From Rhynchosporium graminicola (taxonomy: Eukaryota > Ascomycota > Leotiomycetes > Helotiales > Ploettnerulaceae), in contig FJUW01000060.1 of assembly GCA_900074885.1 (NCBI GenBank), positions 62,001-126,000 of the forward strand: 64,000 nucleotides of DNA, given 5' to 3'. Positions 35,368 through 46,664 of the stretch are shown piece by piece (the first letter of the stretch is position 1; every line of letters begins with the position of its first letter). Below the pieces are notes generated by a model. That model was given only the letters and a program-made list of their open reading frames with translations. It searched no databases and was not told the origin of the DNA. The position numbers and the translations under genes were made by a program.

Positions 35368-38300
35368 AGGACCGAATTCGGAAAATTTGCGTTACGATAC
35401 GATACGCGAAAACGCCACAACACGTCATGACAATCTGAATCCGCTGCGAGCTCTGGCAATACAGACCAATCTCTCGGGCTTCCTACTTGGCTAGCGAGGA
35501 GAATGAATGTAGGAGTGAGAAGGCCCGATCATGCTCACGATACTCGTAATATATTCAATGCCGCGAGATCCGAAGTATCCGAGGATGAAGCACTTAGCAT
35601 GCTTGAGAAAGCAAAGCGAGAAGATAGGTCGTTGAGTATGGTTGTTCGTCGTGTTTCTTGAAGGAGTTGCGGTCCGAGAATCCGACACAACCTGCCTCGC
35701 TATCTCGCAACGAATTGAGAGCTCAATACAATACCTTCGGGCTGCATCTACGCTGCGCATAACTTGCACCGCCACACTCAAAATATTAAAGAAAATGGGG
35801 ATGACCATCATAGGAGGGGTCTGGATTGTGTGCAGACCTTGGCTTTTGGCTGAAAGACTGCCTGATAGTCACGTGGCGGGAAGACCATCTTCCACTCGTT
35901 GAGGTATACGAGTATGAGTGTTGTTCGGATGATGGTGAGATGAGATGTTGGGAGCCTTTGTAAGGAGCCTTTGTAAACTCATGTTGAGCATGAATTGATG
36001 AAGTGAAATGGAATGAGAACGGCTGGACCTGTATATAGCGAGGCACTTGGTAGCATAGCATGTTTGTTCTCTACAACCTCGAGGGTTGAATGTATACTTC
36101 ATTATGGACAGAATAAAAAACATTGTTCAAAGATGCGGAGGCTTTGTCTTAGCTCAAAGCAGAAGGACAGAGTTTCTCGGAATAGGTTCGAACCAGCAAG
36201 GGACGGCCCGTAGATCTTGGACCTGATCTGCACCTTCCTCGTATCTACCGCTCCACGACAATAATTGCATTACTTTCTCAACATGAACACATGATAACTC
36301 CTGCCCAAAGTCAAAAATACACTCTGGGGCACCAGCGCCTCGGACCCTCGTTCCTAACATCAAGCAAGCAAGATGCAGGCACACACCCAGGCCTGAAATC
36401 GAAATACAAGATACTTCAGATTCTGCAAGGCCACTATCTACCCATCCTTCTCGGAAGAACCTACCGGCGGAGCCACTGTACTCTGTACTTTTGGCATGCC
36501 ATCTACTGCCAGGCGAGCAAGCCACTTTAAGTTAACATCCGAAAGAGGACTGTCAAACAAACCAAGACTAACAAGACCGAGCGGCTGACCCCGTGCTGCA
36601 GATGGAGGGGTACTTGAGCGCCTGTACATGGTCCCTTGCTGCCAACTCGCATCATGTATGCAGCCTGAATTAGGGGCATGGTGATCTGATCTCACTCGTG
36701 GCGTTTTGCTGTGCAGTGCAGCAGGTACATCACCAGAGAGGGTCCGGAAGAATAGCACGCCTCCTGGAACAACTTTCTCGCTTATCTCGGTTACTGCATT
36801 GAGCAAGTGCCAAGGTCTTCCCCATATCATCACCGGTATATACCCTTTCTTCTCATGCACCCCTTCTTGACCATCTATCGCTGTTCTCCTGCATCTGTGA
36901 TTTGTTCTGGGACGTTCACGTTTTGTGTGCTAGGCATGTGTGTGTTTGATTGGTGCCATCGTCTCATCTCAAATTTTTGGTGGAACGAGTGGCAGAGTGG
37001 TATACTTTTTGGCGAGAGCAGGAGAATGTAAATATTGTTTCCTCGGCTGAGCGGGAAGAACCTTGGAAGGTCAATCGACACACTTGATTCGAATCAACAT
37101 CATCAACGTGCATAGTACAAGGTAATGAGATTTCCTCCTGTACCAGTCTGTATGCGTTAGAATTATCCCTTTCGTGCACTGTTACTCAGTAGGCATTCCC
37201 CAGAGTTTGAGTCTGCTGGGAAATCCACGTGCTGCCCGAGGTACTCTGGATGATCATAGCCAAGAGAGTCTGTCGTATCCAGTTTGACTGTTGTCACATC
37301 GCTACAAAAGCGGTCCTCTCAGTCGCCTACACAATCAAAATGATCTCATTTACGGTTAAATAGCCAGGACTGTGTTACAACGCAGCTTACCGGAACAATG
37401 AAGATCAGCTATTAGAGTGTCGAATCGAGCGAAACTCCTCGCTTGAGTGGTACTTTCTATCATCTGTTCGTAAGCTGCAGCTTGAATAATCTTTCGTATT
37501 TCGGTCATGAAAATAGACTGGAGTACGCGGGAGAGCGGTGCGAACCATTTCACTCTCTGCGCCTGTATTGAACCACCTGAACCCTCCTCAGATGACCGAT
37601 GATAGACGTTGATCTGCATCGAATATGCGGCTCCCTGCAAGGCTCGGGAAGGAATTTTTACCTAGGTGAGGAGGAAATCAAATCACAAACTAGAAATGGA
37701 CTAGATCAAGATACATGAATTGTGGTTCGGTACAGCTGATCCGTACCTGGCAGCCACCAGTCCCCCAGAAGGTACATAGACGAAGTGCATTTGGCTCACT
37801 CTGTCTCCACCAACCTACTACTTGCTCTACACCAAAGATAAGACACCACACTATATTCCCTAATGTCCATATCCCAATATCTACCTCATCGGTGTAATTT
37901 CTCAAGTGACCGGATGATTTGTATGGGGCTTGCATATGTTTGTCTCTGACCTCGGCTTGTGCCTCGGATCTATGTAGGGACGCGTGCCATACATACCTGA
38001 ATGCACAGATTTCCACCAACCGAAATCTGCAGGAACAGCCAGTACCAGGCTGCACTAGATAGATTCAGGCGGATAGATACATGAGGTTAAGCGAGCATGT
38101 GACCCTGACTCAGGGGTACATCTGGAGGTGCCGGAGGTAGGTGGTATGGTTGATCTGTTAGGGTTCTGCTTCTTTGACGGTAGTGTTGAGTATTGATAGT
38201 AGGGTTGTGTTCTTATTCTGAAGCAATTATCAAGTGATATATATATATATATATATATGTATGGAGTCCAATGTTTATCACGTGCCACATGTCAATAAGT

Positions 38301-39379
38301 AGATGGGTAACTCAATTATTCAATTTCTGCAGCTTTCAAAAAGCTAGGCACAGATAACTTAGAGTTACAGGAACCATGATGGTACCAAATCACCTCGACC
38401 TGGAACCTTCTTGTCCATTTTTGCTGTCTCTAAGGCTGGCTCCAATGCGGCTGATCAGCACGGATCGGCTTTACACCACACGAACACTTAAAAGTGTCTC
38501 TCCTTAGCAAGCGGCAAAACTCAGCTTATAACATTCATATATACAAATAAACATATCAGTAATACGCTGATATTATTTAGTGCATGGCACCTCTGGGACT
38601 TGAGAGTCTGCAACCAATCCTGGACGTACCTACCATGTCTAGAGCAGCCCTTTTGTGCTTCTTCAATTGGAGATAGATGAACGTTTCTTACGGAGATATT
38701 CCATCTCAATTATCTCTATACATCTTCAAAGTCAATACATTCAATCAACCAGTGTTCCTACACAGTACATCACTAGCCATACCGAACTTCTCTTCCGTAC
38801 TAAGTCCACGTCGAGATACAAAATTGCATTATCAATCCAAAAATATTTTTCCTGATCAAGCGTTCTATTCTAGGAATCCGCTCTCCGATAAAATAATAGC
38901 TATAATCATAAATTTTAAGGATCTTAATTACCACGCGGATCTATAGGAAAGATATACAATTAGACGCCCAACGACACACCTAAGTCGATACCAAAGTCAA
39001 GAGGCGAGCTTGACGGCAATAATTATATAATTGCGAATTAGAGGAGTTAAGGAAGCGAGATCTTCCCAATTCGAGGACTCTGAGATATTATCGTACTCGA
39101 AACGTCAGAGTATAGTTCTTTCGTAGGTCAAAATCAATGGAGGAACATAGCGAATGCAATATCAAAAGGGGTCAGAGTACTTTTCCTTACGCTTCCAAAA
39201 AGCACTTGATATTAAGCAAGAAATTTCTTGACTAGCGCATGAAGCGTGTTGACTAAACCGTCGCTTAAGATATCCAGGAGCTGACTCGATTAGTCGTTTG
39301 ACCGACCTTCTCCTCCATATCTACATCACAGCTCAAAAGAAACTCCGTTGAAAGTCCTTGAGCGACTAGGCCATCTTTC
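35368..39379. other. Gene-free interval of ~4 kb
   Basis: Only short frames without family features are present. An (AT)n microsatellite lies at about 38237-38258. From about 38.3 kb the sequence becomes AT-richer as it passes into the repeat island. A tRNA-like T-loop string near 36184 does not fold into a tRNA. Confidence 0.4.
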
Positions 39380-40785
39380 TCTGTTGCGCATCTGAATACT
39401 CAAGTCTAGTAGGCTAATTATTATAGTGCGCCACTGCCTGCCCTCAAAGCCTCCTCCTCATCATTGCAAGAGTAACTTGTGGTCGTTAACAAGTATAGAC
39501 TTTTGACTTACAAGAAGATGCCACACAATGCAGGATGAGCTTCATAATTGTTGCACATCCCATTTCTTAATCCAAATTCGGTAGGCCAGTATTGTGACTA
39601 CAAGCCCACTCCATGAAAAGATCCAAGTGCGCCACCTCAGCCTGGCTGAGCCTCAACATCATCCACACCCAAAGACATTCTTACTACGTTGAATAATCAT
39701 CCGAGGAGAAAGAGAGGAAGTAGTCGACTTTGCTTCACATCGCAATCTTCAAGTCTGGTAGGCCGATACTGTTGCCACAAAGCCCGGAATCTCTCAGACA
39801 CTTGGAACACGTCATGCGAGCTCGTACGTGGTTGGTCGTACTGGGAAGAAGATTCAAAATCCAAGAAGCCACAACCAAATTGATTAAGACCCTCGACTCG
39901 GTGGCATATCGCAAATTCCAAGTCTAGTAAACCAATTTTGTTTCAGTACGCCCAAACGGTCAAACCTGGTCAGATAATCCTATCACGCCACCGTCGGCTG
40001 CTTAGCATCAATACGAGCTCGTACTCGGCCTTATTGACGGGGAGGAGTTTCAGCTCTAAATAAATGTTTTGGAAAGAGAAGAATACTTTGATTTTCTCGC
40101 ACTTCGTAGATCTCAAATCTAGGAAACTAATATATTGCCACGAGCCCAAAACCGCCCTCAACATCCGAAGACGCTAGCACTGGCTCGCTGAGCGACACGA
40201 GGGAAATTCGTCTTCGGCGAAGTACAAACCTGTTAATCGGCACGGGGAAGTACATTTGACTATCGCAACTCGATTTTAAGTCATAGATGCATCTCGCGAC
40301 ATTAAACAAGTAATGATTCGAAGTCATATACGCTTTTGACGACTTTACCACGAGTTATTTTCTTAGATGAAGAATTTATAACGAGCTTGCAAAATCGCTC
40401 CGCCGGAGACGAATTTCCTTAGCCTCGAAGCCTCCTTATTATCACCGCAAATGCACTACGCGGTCAATTCTGCTAGGATAAGGCTTTTGAAAATTTAAGA
40501 TCTCTAGGGAATTAGAGCAATATCTTCGACTTTGTTGCATATCGTAGATCTCAAATCTAGTAAACTAATATTATTGCCATGGGCTAAAATGCGCTACCAC
40601 TATCTCGCTAAGCCCTCTCACATGAACCTGGAATATAAACCTCGGGAGTACTACGACGAGGTCACTTTTGCTAGGATGGACCTTCGAGATTTAATAAGCT
40701 ATCATAAAATTAGAGGAACACTTTGACTTTTGTTGCACTTCGTAGTTTTCAAGTCTAGTATGCCAATCTGATACGTCTCCGGAAA
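39380..40785. repeat. Degenerate tandem array, ~170-200 bp period
   Basis: A block of the type TTGCACATCGTAGATCTCAA + GTCTAGTAGGCCAATATTGT + TGCCACAAGCCC recurs near 39384, 39552, 39735, 39903, 40100, 40540 and 40732, giving spacings of about 165-200 bp, with one double-length gap holding a more divergent copy at 40250. Copies share further blocks (CTCGCTGAGC, GAGCTCGTAC, GCTAGGAT). Differences are dominated by transitions, and no frame is open. Confidence 0.75.
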
Positions 40786-41937
40786 GCGATACTAGAAATC
40801 AATACGGCATGGAAGGGGGGGTCGCTAGACCTTTTGGGGATATGTTAAGATGGCAGGAATGTCAACGCCTTCCTAATTGAAAAGCTGTCAGAAACCTTAT
40901 TTTCAAACCTAAAAGTTCTGACAGTGACCTTTGCTGTCAGCCTGGGATTAGCTTACAAGCTTTTTGGAGGTGGACCGACTATTCACATCTCATTTATTGT
41001 GTTTCTTCTTATCAAGTTTCTACATCATGGAAGCAAACCACTTTTCTTTCCCCAATAATTTCCCAGACACCTCACCCAAAACACTGCGCCCAAAGGCCTT
41101 TCTCGCAATAAAGTTTTGTTGCACGTCGAACATCTCAACCCAATAAATAGCCTACAGTAGAAACAGCGCATACCTAAACGCCGCAGCGTTGGTCGTCTCT
41201 CGCCAAGCTCAGCCATCGTCAATGCACTCGATGTTCTTCCGCCAAGTTTGTACATAGACCCCCACGAAACTGAAATCACACTATTGGCAGATCTATTGTT
41301 TCTCAAGTCTGAAGTTTCCCACGTTCCGTATTTCCGGGACTCTCAGCCGATCTGCTAAAACGATATCGTGCTGGCTGGTTTGAGCCTGTTTGGTTTGATT
41401 TGCCATGGCGGGGCGGAGCCGATGGCTGGGTGTTTTTGGTAAATTCGAGGTTTATGCATGACTTATTAGAGTCTCAACATATGTGCGATAGATCAAAATC
41501 TGATGTTTCGGTAACTTTAATCTTTTGGTAACTTTGACTTTAATCTTTATTTTAGAGCTGAGAAAATCAATTTCTCCTTAATTGACGTTACGTTGCCTCG
41601 AGCTTGCCCATCCCAGCTGAGAATTGAAGCAGAAGCACGTGCGAATCATTCTGCTCTCTTACTATCAACATACTATTAAATAATTGATTATTTTTCTATA
41701 TATAATATTATAAATGTTATTAAAATCTGTTACTTATCTAGATAAGCCCTTTAGAGTTAGCTTCAACGAGAAATCAAGTTAATTGTATTAGTACACCTAT
41801 GTAGGCTTTACTCTATATACTATCCCCGGACGATACTTCCGCGAGAGGATTTCGTATATCAATCGATTTTGACTTTAAAATTTTACTAGGATTATAACTG
41901 AACCGTTAGTCAGTCAGATTGCTTGGTGGGGATTGCA
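40786..41937. other. AT-rich interval between tandem array and transposon
   Basis: No gene is supported. A 9-bp inverted repeat (CTGTCAGAA / TTCTGACAG) is found near 40887-40926. The part from about 41500 is strongly AT-rich. Confidence 0.4.
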
Positions 41938-41939
41938 TA

Positions 41940-41963
41940 CAGTGAAACCCCTGTTATAACGAT
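41940..41963 (+). repeat. Left terminal inverted repeat of pogo-like element
   Basis: This 24-bp sequence starts CAGTGAAACCCCTGTTATAA and is a perfect reverse complement of 43738-43761. Additional ATCGTTATAA-type subterminal repeats follow at about 41982-42013. Confidence 0.95.
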
Positions 41964-43737
41964 TGATTCGGGATAGTTAAAAATATCGTTATAACGGATA
42001 TATCGTTATAAAGGAACGAGTTTATATTATATAAGCTACCTATCAAGGGAACCCTGGGAGAGCGAGTCTCTCTCTATAGACTGCAACTCCTGCTCGTAGC
42101 GCTTAATTACTCGTATATAACTTGTATTTATAGTTCTTTACTTCTCTATAAAGTAAAGTAATACCTTTAAAGCTTACCTTACGTCTTGAATAGAGTATTC
42201 TAGCTCTAGAACTAAGTCTCTAGCCTCGTCTTTATCCTCTAGAGTTTCGCTTTATAAGTGATCTTCTATTATCTCTTATAATAAAGTATCGTTAGTCTGC
42301 TCGTTCTCTATATTAATTACGTCTATTATAGCTTCTTCCGGGGGGTTCAAGAAGTTACTTAAACTTATAGCGTCCCTAATATCTGCTACTATTGAAGCTT
42401 ATTAATAAAGCTATATAAGATCAGCTAGCTAAGGTAATATCGGAAGAGCTATTAGAGCTATAACTAGAGTTAATTTCCGGAAGTAGTTATAAATTGTTAT
42501 ATTACTAACGTTTATAAACTAACTCCGGAATACCTATCGTAGAGCTAAGTAGACGTTTATAGATTATACTAGCTTATCTCCTCTTTTAAGGCAGTCGATT
42601 ATATATTATAGCTAATAACGATAGTAATAAGCCTTGAGATTCTGAATAATACCTTAATTAAGAGGTTAGAAACGACTCGTCGAGTTTAGAGGTAGCTAGT
42701 AAATCCGAATATTCGCAGGTAGCGGATATAGTTCTAAGCTAGTATAATAAGCTAAGAAGTTATCTATAGCTAGTAAGATAGTTCTATTACTAATATAGCG
42801 ATAGAAAGCCTTTAGCTAATTAACTATAATAACTATATTTATCTAAGCCTTCTTATTCTACTACTACTCGCCTCCTATAGTCGAAACGCTGATATTCTGT
42901 AAAGCGCGCGGCGTTTTATGCTTTCTAATATATTATATTAGAAGCTTATCACTTCCTATAGCGTTTATATAAATAATAAGAGATATTCGAGACTTATCCT
43001 TCTTCAGGCTAGCGCGGGGTTGTATTAATAGACCGCGAGAAGGAGTTATTCTCTAGAATAAGCCGGTTTCGTCTATATTATATATATCCTCCTTATTATA
43101 TTCGCCGGCTAGTATTCGTAGAGCTTTTATCTCGTCTTTAGTTAATTCTAGTATAAAAGCGTCTTCTCTAAAGCGCTATTATACTCGTACGTTATATCTC
43201 TTCTTATAGCTTTTAAGCTAGCGTTTACTGAATTCAGGGTAAGGCTTACCCTAATATTAAAGTAATTAGTACTAGAGAGTCTGCGCCTTCTGCCGTATGA
43301 TTTCACCTGTTATAAACCCTCCGCGAGCCTCAATCCGAAGCTGCTATTATATAAGAATCTGCTCTAAGTCTTCCTAATAGCTTACTCGTAGTTATAACTA
43401 TATACTATTAATTACTAAAGCTATAGACGTATCGTTAAGGTAGGAGAAATAAGCTCTAAGAGACTCTGATATAGTTAACTAGCTAATCTTATAGTTGAAT
43501 TAAGTATAGAACTAATTAATATAAGCTTTATAAGACGGTATAAGCGTTTAGGAGCTTCGCTAGCGTCGTAGAGCTCGTCGCTACTTAATTGTAATTGATA
43601 TTCGAGACATACCGAGCTGAACTAATATAACGATATATAGCAATTTAGTAACGATATCGTTAATATTAGGAATTATATAAGAAAACGCTCTATCTATGGA
43701 AATATATCGCTATAATGGAAATATCGTTATAACGGTG

Positions 43738-43761
43738 ATCGTTATAACAGGGGTTTCACTG
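43738..43761 (-). repeat. Right terminal inverted repeat of pogo-like element
   Basis: It mirrors the left end perfectly over 24 bp. Further ATCGTTATAA-like copies precede it from about 43700. Confidence 0.95.
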
Positions 43762-43763
43762 TA

Positions 43764-44115
43764 GTGCTTGAAGCCTTCTCTGTCAGTATTATATCGGGCT
43801 GCTCATTAAAATCACATGACACCTTGAACCCCACCATTATCCTGACCATATCAAGTTACATCCTCTTTCTCATGGTGCGCAACGTGTCAGAGCATCATCT
43901 CCACCGTCCAGCTGTAAGGCGCAAGACTTCCCCTCCAGTTTCAAGACACGCTCTACCCATCTCGCAAAACAAACGTTCTGAGTTCCCCAGTAGCGCGAAG
44001 GGTGAGTTGCCTGCGGGAATCGCAGAAGACTGCGTCGCTTCATCTTGAGCCATTGTCTCTTTCATTCTCGACTTCTTGTCGACCTAGTCATATTATTATC
44101 ATTATCATCATCATT

Positions 44116-44147
<32 letters not shown>

Positions 44148-44651
44148 ACTAACGCATCTCCTAGTCATTATCTTTCCTTCCACGACGTAGATTCGAACTC
44201 GGAGCATTCGGCAACCGTATCTGTATTGACTTCGACCCCTCCCAACTACTCATTCTAGTGAGAATCTACGCCGGACTAGCACGCACTGCTCTTTACTTCT
44301 CTGCCAGCATCGCTGAGCATCGCTGGACTTGAAACTGGCTAAGTATTTGCTCCCTACAATGCCTGAAGTAAGGTTGATTTGACCCTTATTTGAATGCTTC
44401 TCAATTCTAACACGAATCTCACAGGCGGGCCAAACTGACAATGGAGATTACGAAATGATCGACGAAGAGCATACGTTCGATGCAGTCAATTTTGATAGAT
44501 ACATGTCATGGAAGGCTGGAGATGGCTACATTCGTATGAGTATACGGACGATCAGGACGGATACGGACGGAAAGAACATGAAATTAGAACAAGGGTGGAA
44601 TGTAGTGGTCATGAAGACAAATTTCAGGTTAGTGGATAGAGTGTAATAAAT
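43764..44651. other. Interval between transposon and gene relic
   Basis: A (ATC/ATT)n microsatellite lies at 44091-44148. Short open frames on either strand have no recognisable features. Confidence 0.4.
44091..44148. repeat. ATC/ATT trinucleotide microsatellite
   Basis: About 19 consecutive trinucleotides, ATT changing to ATC, form an uninterrupted run. Confidence 0.95.
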
Positions 44652-45810
44652 TTAAGGAAACGCAGTTTTGTAAAACTCTAATCCTATCTTAGAGCCCAAT
44701 AGAATTTCCACCTTATAATCGCTACTATCATGTCCGTCAGGAAAAGAAAGACTAACAGCTCCATGGAAGCCGACCGTCCCCTTTCTTTCATCTTCCTTCC
44801 CTCCATCTTCCTTCCACCGATTACTATCTTTCATAGCCTCGAAAAGATAGTCACTAACTACGTTCCTCAAATCTCCTGCCGAGTTTATCGTCGCTTGCAA
44901 GATGTCGTTACTATTAGATGCACATAGCCATATCTCCAACTTTATATCCTCGCCTGGACGATAAGCAAAATGTAAACGCATAGTATCAGTAACCTTATGC
45001 ATTGCCTCTCCTTCTCTTGATTTCTCAGACGGCTCGCTTTCATACTTTCGAAAAAGTAGTCTCTAAGAGGAATCTCTAACTTGTCTACCTCAGCTATTCT
45101 CGCTATCTTCGGTTGTTGGGAGAAGGATGTGTTCAGATTTGGTGTAATACCGTCCTGTAAAGAAACACCCGCTAGGGCTTCAGGTATCACGGTGGATCCC
45201 CTGACTTCATCAGATGATGGGAATGACCTAAGGCGCCTTCGTTGGTCAAGCCCCTCGCCTTATGTCTGAGCCTCGTTAAAGTCGGCATCCCTAAGAGTGA
45301 TCTTTCCAGTTATGCCCCCTTCGTCAGAAATTGGTTCACCTCGGACTTGGGAAATGGATGAATTAGCAGGTACGATTTCCGCCTGTAGATTGATATCTTC
45401 TGGTCTTCTAGCTGTCACGATTAATTCTCTGTCTTCGTTCAAAAGTAGTAGCGAGTCAAAACGCCTTCGTTTCCTCTGCTATTCGATTATCTCGTCTTAT
45501 CTGGCTGCCGCAATAAGCTCGGCTGCATTCAATAATGCCCCTATTGAATCGGATCCAGGAATACCCGAATCGACTTCGATATTAGGGTCGCGATATTTTG
45601 AGCTCGATGCTGATACGCTTTAGGTTAGTAATCGTCTCTTCTTAGGTGATATCTATGGCCCAAGCCTCGAATCTAGGAGCTCCTATACGCAAGGCGTGGC
45701 TTTCCTCGCTCGGTCTAGTGTCCCCGGCAATTCCGCTATAATCGGTATTAGCTTAGTAAAATAGGACTTCCTATAGAGAAGTAGATTTATCAGAACGAAA
45801 CGGTTACGAT
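44652..45810 (-). pseudogene. Gene relic with transition-type stop codons
   Basis: Read on the minus strand, this stretch keeps long protein-like segments with balanced codons: SEESHALRIGAPRFEAWAID, NLKRISIELKISRP, IVTARRPEDINLQAEIVPAN, EVDKLEIPLRDYFFESMKA and, in a shifted frame near 44652-45002, HFAYRPGEDIKLEIWLCASN and SDYLFEAMKDSNRWKED. They are broken by TAA/TAG codons at places where Gln fits (ITxEETI, AARxDEIIExQRKRR) and by at least two frame changes. The two blocks DYFFESMKA and DYLFEAMKD look like an internal duplication. I do not recognise the family. Its orientation and closeness to the intact 227-residue gene just upstream suggest that the two may once have been neighbours or one longer gene. 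Confidence 0.55.
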
Positions 45811-45822
45811 AGAGTAGAGCGC

Positions 45823-46559
45823 TCACAAAGTACGAGGCAGCGGATATACCGCAGCAACCATACCGACATCCTTTCCGACTAGGAATCTATTCCACCGATT
45901 CCCCGCCTTGATCCGTTCATCCAACTTCGCTCTGTCTGCCTTGCTGTTGTAGCTGCTCAGATGTCGCCACATCTCTGTAGCAGCGTCGCTTTTATCCTCC
46001 TGGCTAACGAGTGTGTGCTTCCGTTTGGTAGCTAAAGCTCTTGCCTCCTTTTCTCGAATATGCCAGAAAGCTAAGCTGCCAATTACATCTAGTATTTTAG
46101 CTACATTCTCGATGGTCTTGTGATCACTACCGCGTATAATTGTGTCGATGACTTCGCCTTTGCTAGTCGTGTTCCGAACTTGCATCAGCTTGCAGTGGGC
46201 TTCCAAGCCGCCAATTACCTCGTCAGAACCGCCGGCCAAGTTTTCGATCTTATAACAATATGACGAAAGTGTCTTTTTCTCTTCGTCGGTGACTCCATCC
46301 AGTTTATCCAGCAGTGAGTGAATAGAGCCCGGGAGCTTCGGGGAGTGTAGGCTTTGGAGTCGTTTGCGGACGTTTTTATCGAACAACGTGTCGCTGGGGA
46401 GCTGGTGAGCGATCGAATATGCGTAGACACGATCGAGGAGGTTGAGAGCGTTAATAATATCGCTTGTGCCTAAAGTTTGAGGTCACTTTACTTCAGCTTA
46501 GTATAGTAGCGTAGGGAAATACCTACCTCAGTCGAGTCAAGAATCTGAATATCGCTCAT
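45823..46559 (-). CDS. Hypothetical protein, 227 residues, intact
   Basis: Exons 46559-46523 and 46469-45823 (53-nt intron, GTATTT...TTTAG) encode about 227 residues with no stop or frame problem. I do not recognise it. The sequence looks mostly helical and soluble: SDIINALNLLDRVYAYSIAH, DGVTDEEKKTLSSYCYKIEN, GEVIDTIIRGSDHKTIENVA, IREKEARALATKRK. It has no signal peptide or membrane segment. It lies in a repeat-rich, stop-ridden island, yet is free of RIP-like damage itself, which suggests either a young insertion or selection. A perfect 10-bp hairpin stands about 80 bp upstream of the ATG. The relic at 44652-45810 follows on the same strand. Confidence 0.6.
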
Positions 46560-46640
46560 GTTATAACAATGGGCCAGATGGGCGATCGTTGTGATTTGCA
46601 GCGGGGCGTGTTTAAGTAAGGAACGGACATCAAAGACACT

Positions 46641-46664
46641 GAGGCCAGATAAGAATCTGGCCTC
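46641..46664. repeat. Perfect 10-bp inverted repeat with 4-nt loop
   Basis: GAGGCCAGAT, AAGA, ATCTGGCCTC forms a perfect hairpin or palindrome. It lies 82 bp upstream of the start codon of the 227-residue gene, so it could be a promoter or leader element, or a remnant of an inserted repeat end. Confidence 0.85.

Larger units (their letters stand above)
41938..43763 (-). mobile_element. Inactivated pogo-like (Tc1/mariner) DNA transposon
   Basis: The element is 41940-43761 (1822 bp) flanked by TA on both sides (41938-41939, 43762-43763), the usual target duplication of Tc1/mariner elements. Its ends are perfect 24-bp inverted repeats starting CAGTGAAACCCCTG. Minus-strand fragments still show DDE_1 transposase motifs of the pogo group: IDETGLF and TPSRGL (about 43030-43105), SDKLL and KTPRALQNISVS, LLAIDNF (about 42750-42790) and GIIQNLKAYY (about 42620-42665). 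The frame is destroyed by many stops, mostly where Trp, Gln or Arg is expected (TGG to TAG, CAA to TAA). The third acidic catalytic position reads Asn. The interior is extremely TA-rich, as after RIP, so this is a fossil copy. Confidence 0.9.

Noticed and set aside
36170..36200. GGTTCGAACC string resembling a tRNA T-loop
   Set aside because: The flanking bases do not pair into a T-stem, and no anticodon or acceptor arm could be built on either strand.
37690..38055. 121-codon minus-strand frame with a hydrophobic stretch
   Set aside because: There is no signal peptide or family motif, and the Cys/Trp content looks random.
44170..44215. GATTCGAACTCGG, tRNA-like in either orientation
   Set aside because: The stem bases do not match, and no cloverleaf can be formed upstream.
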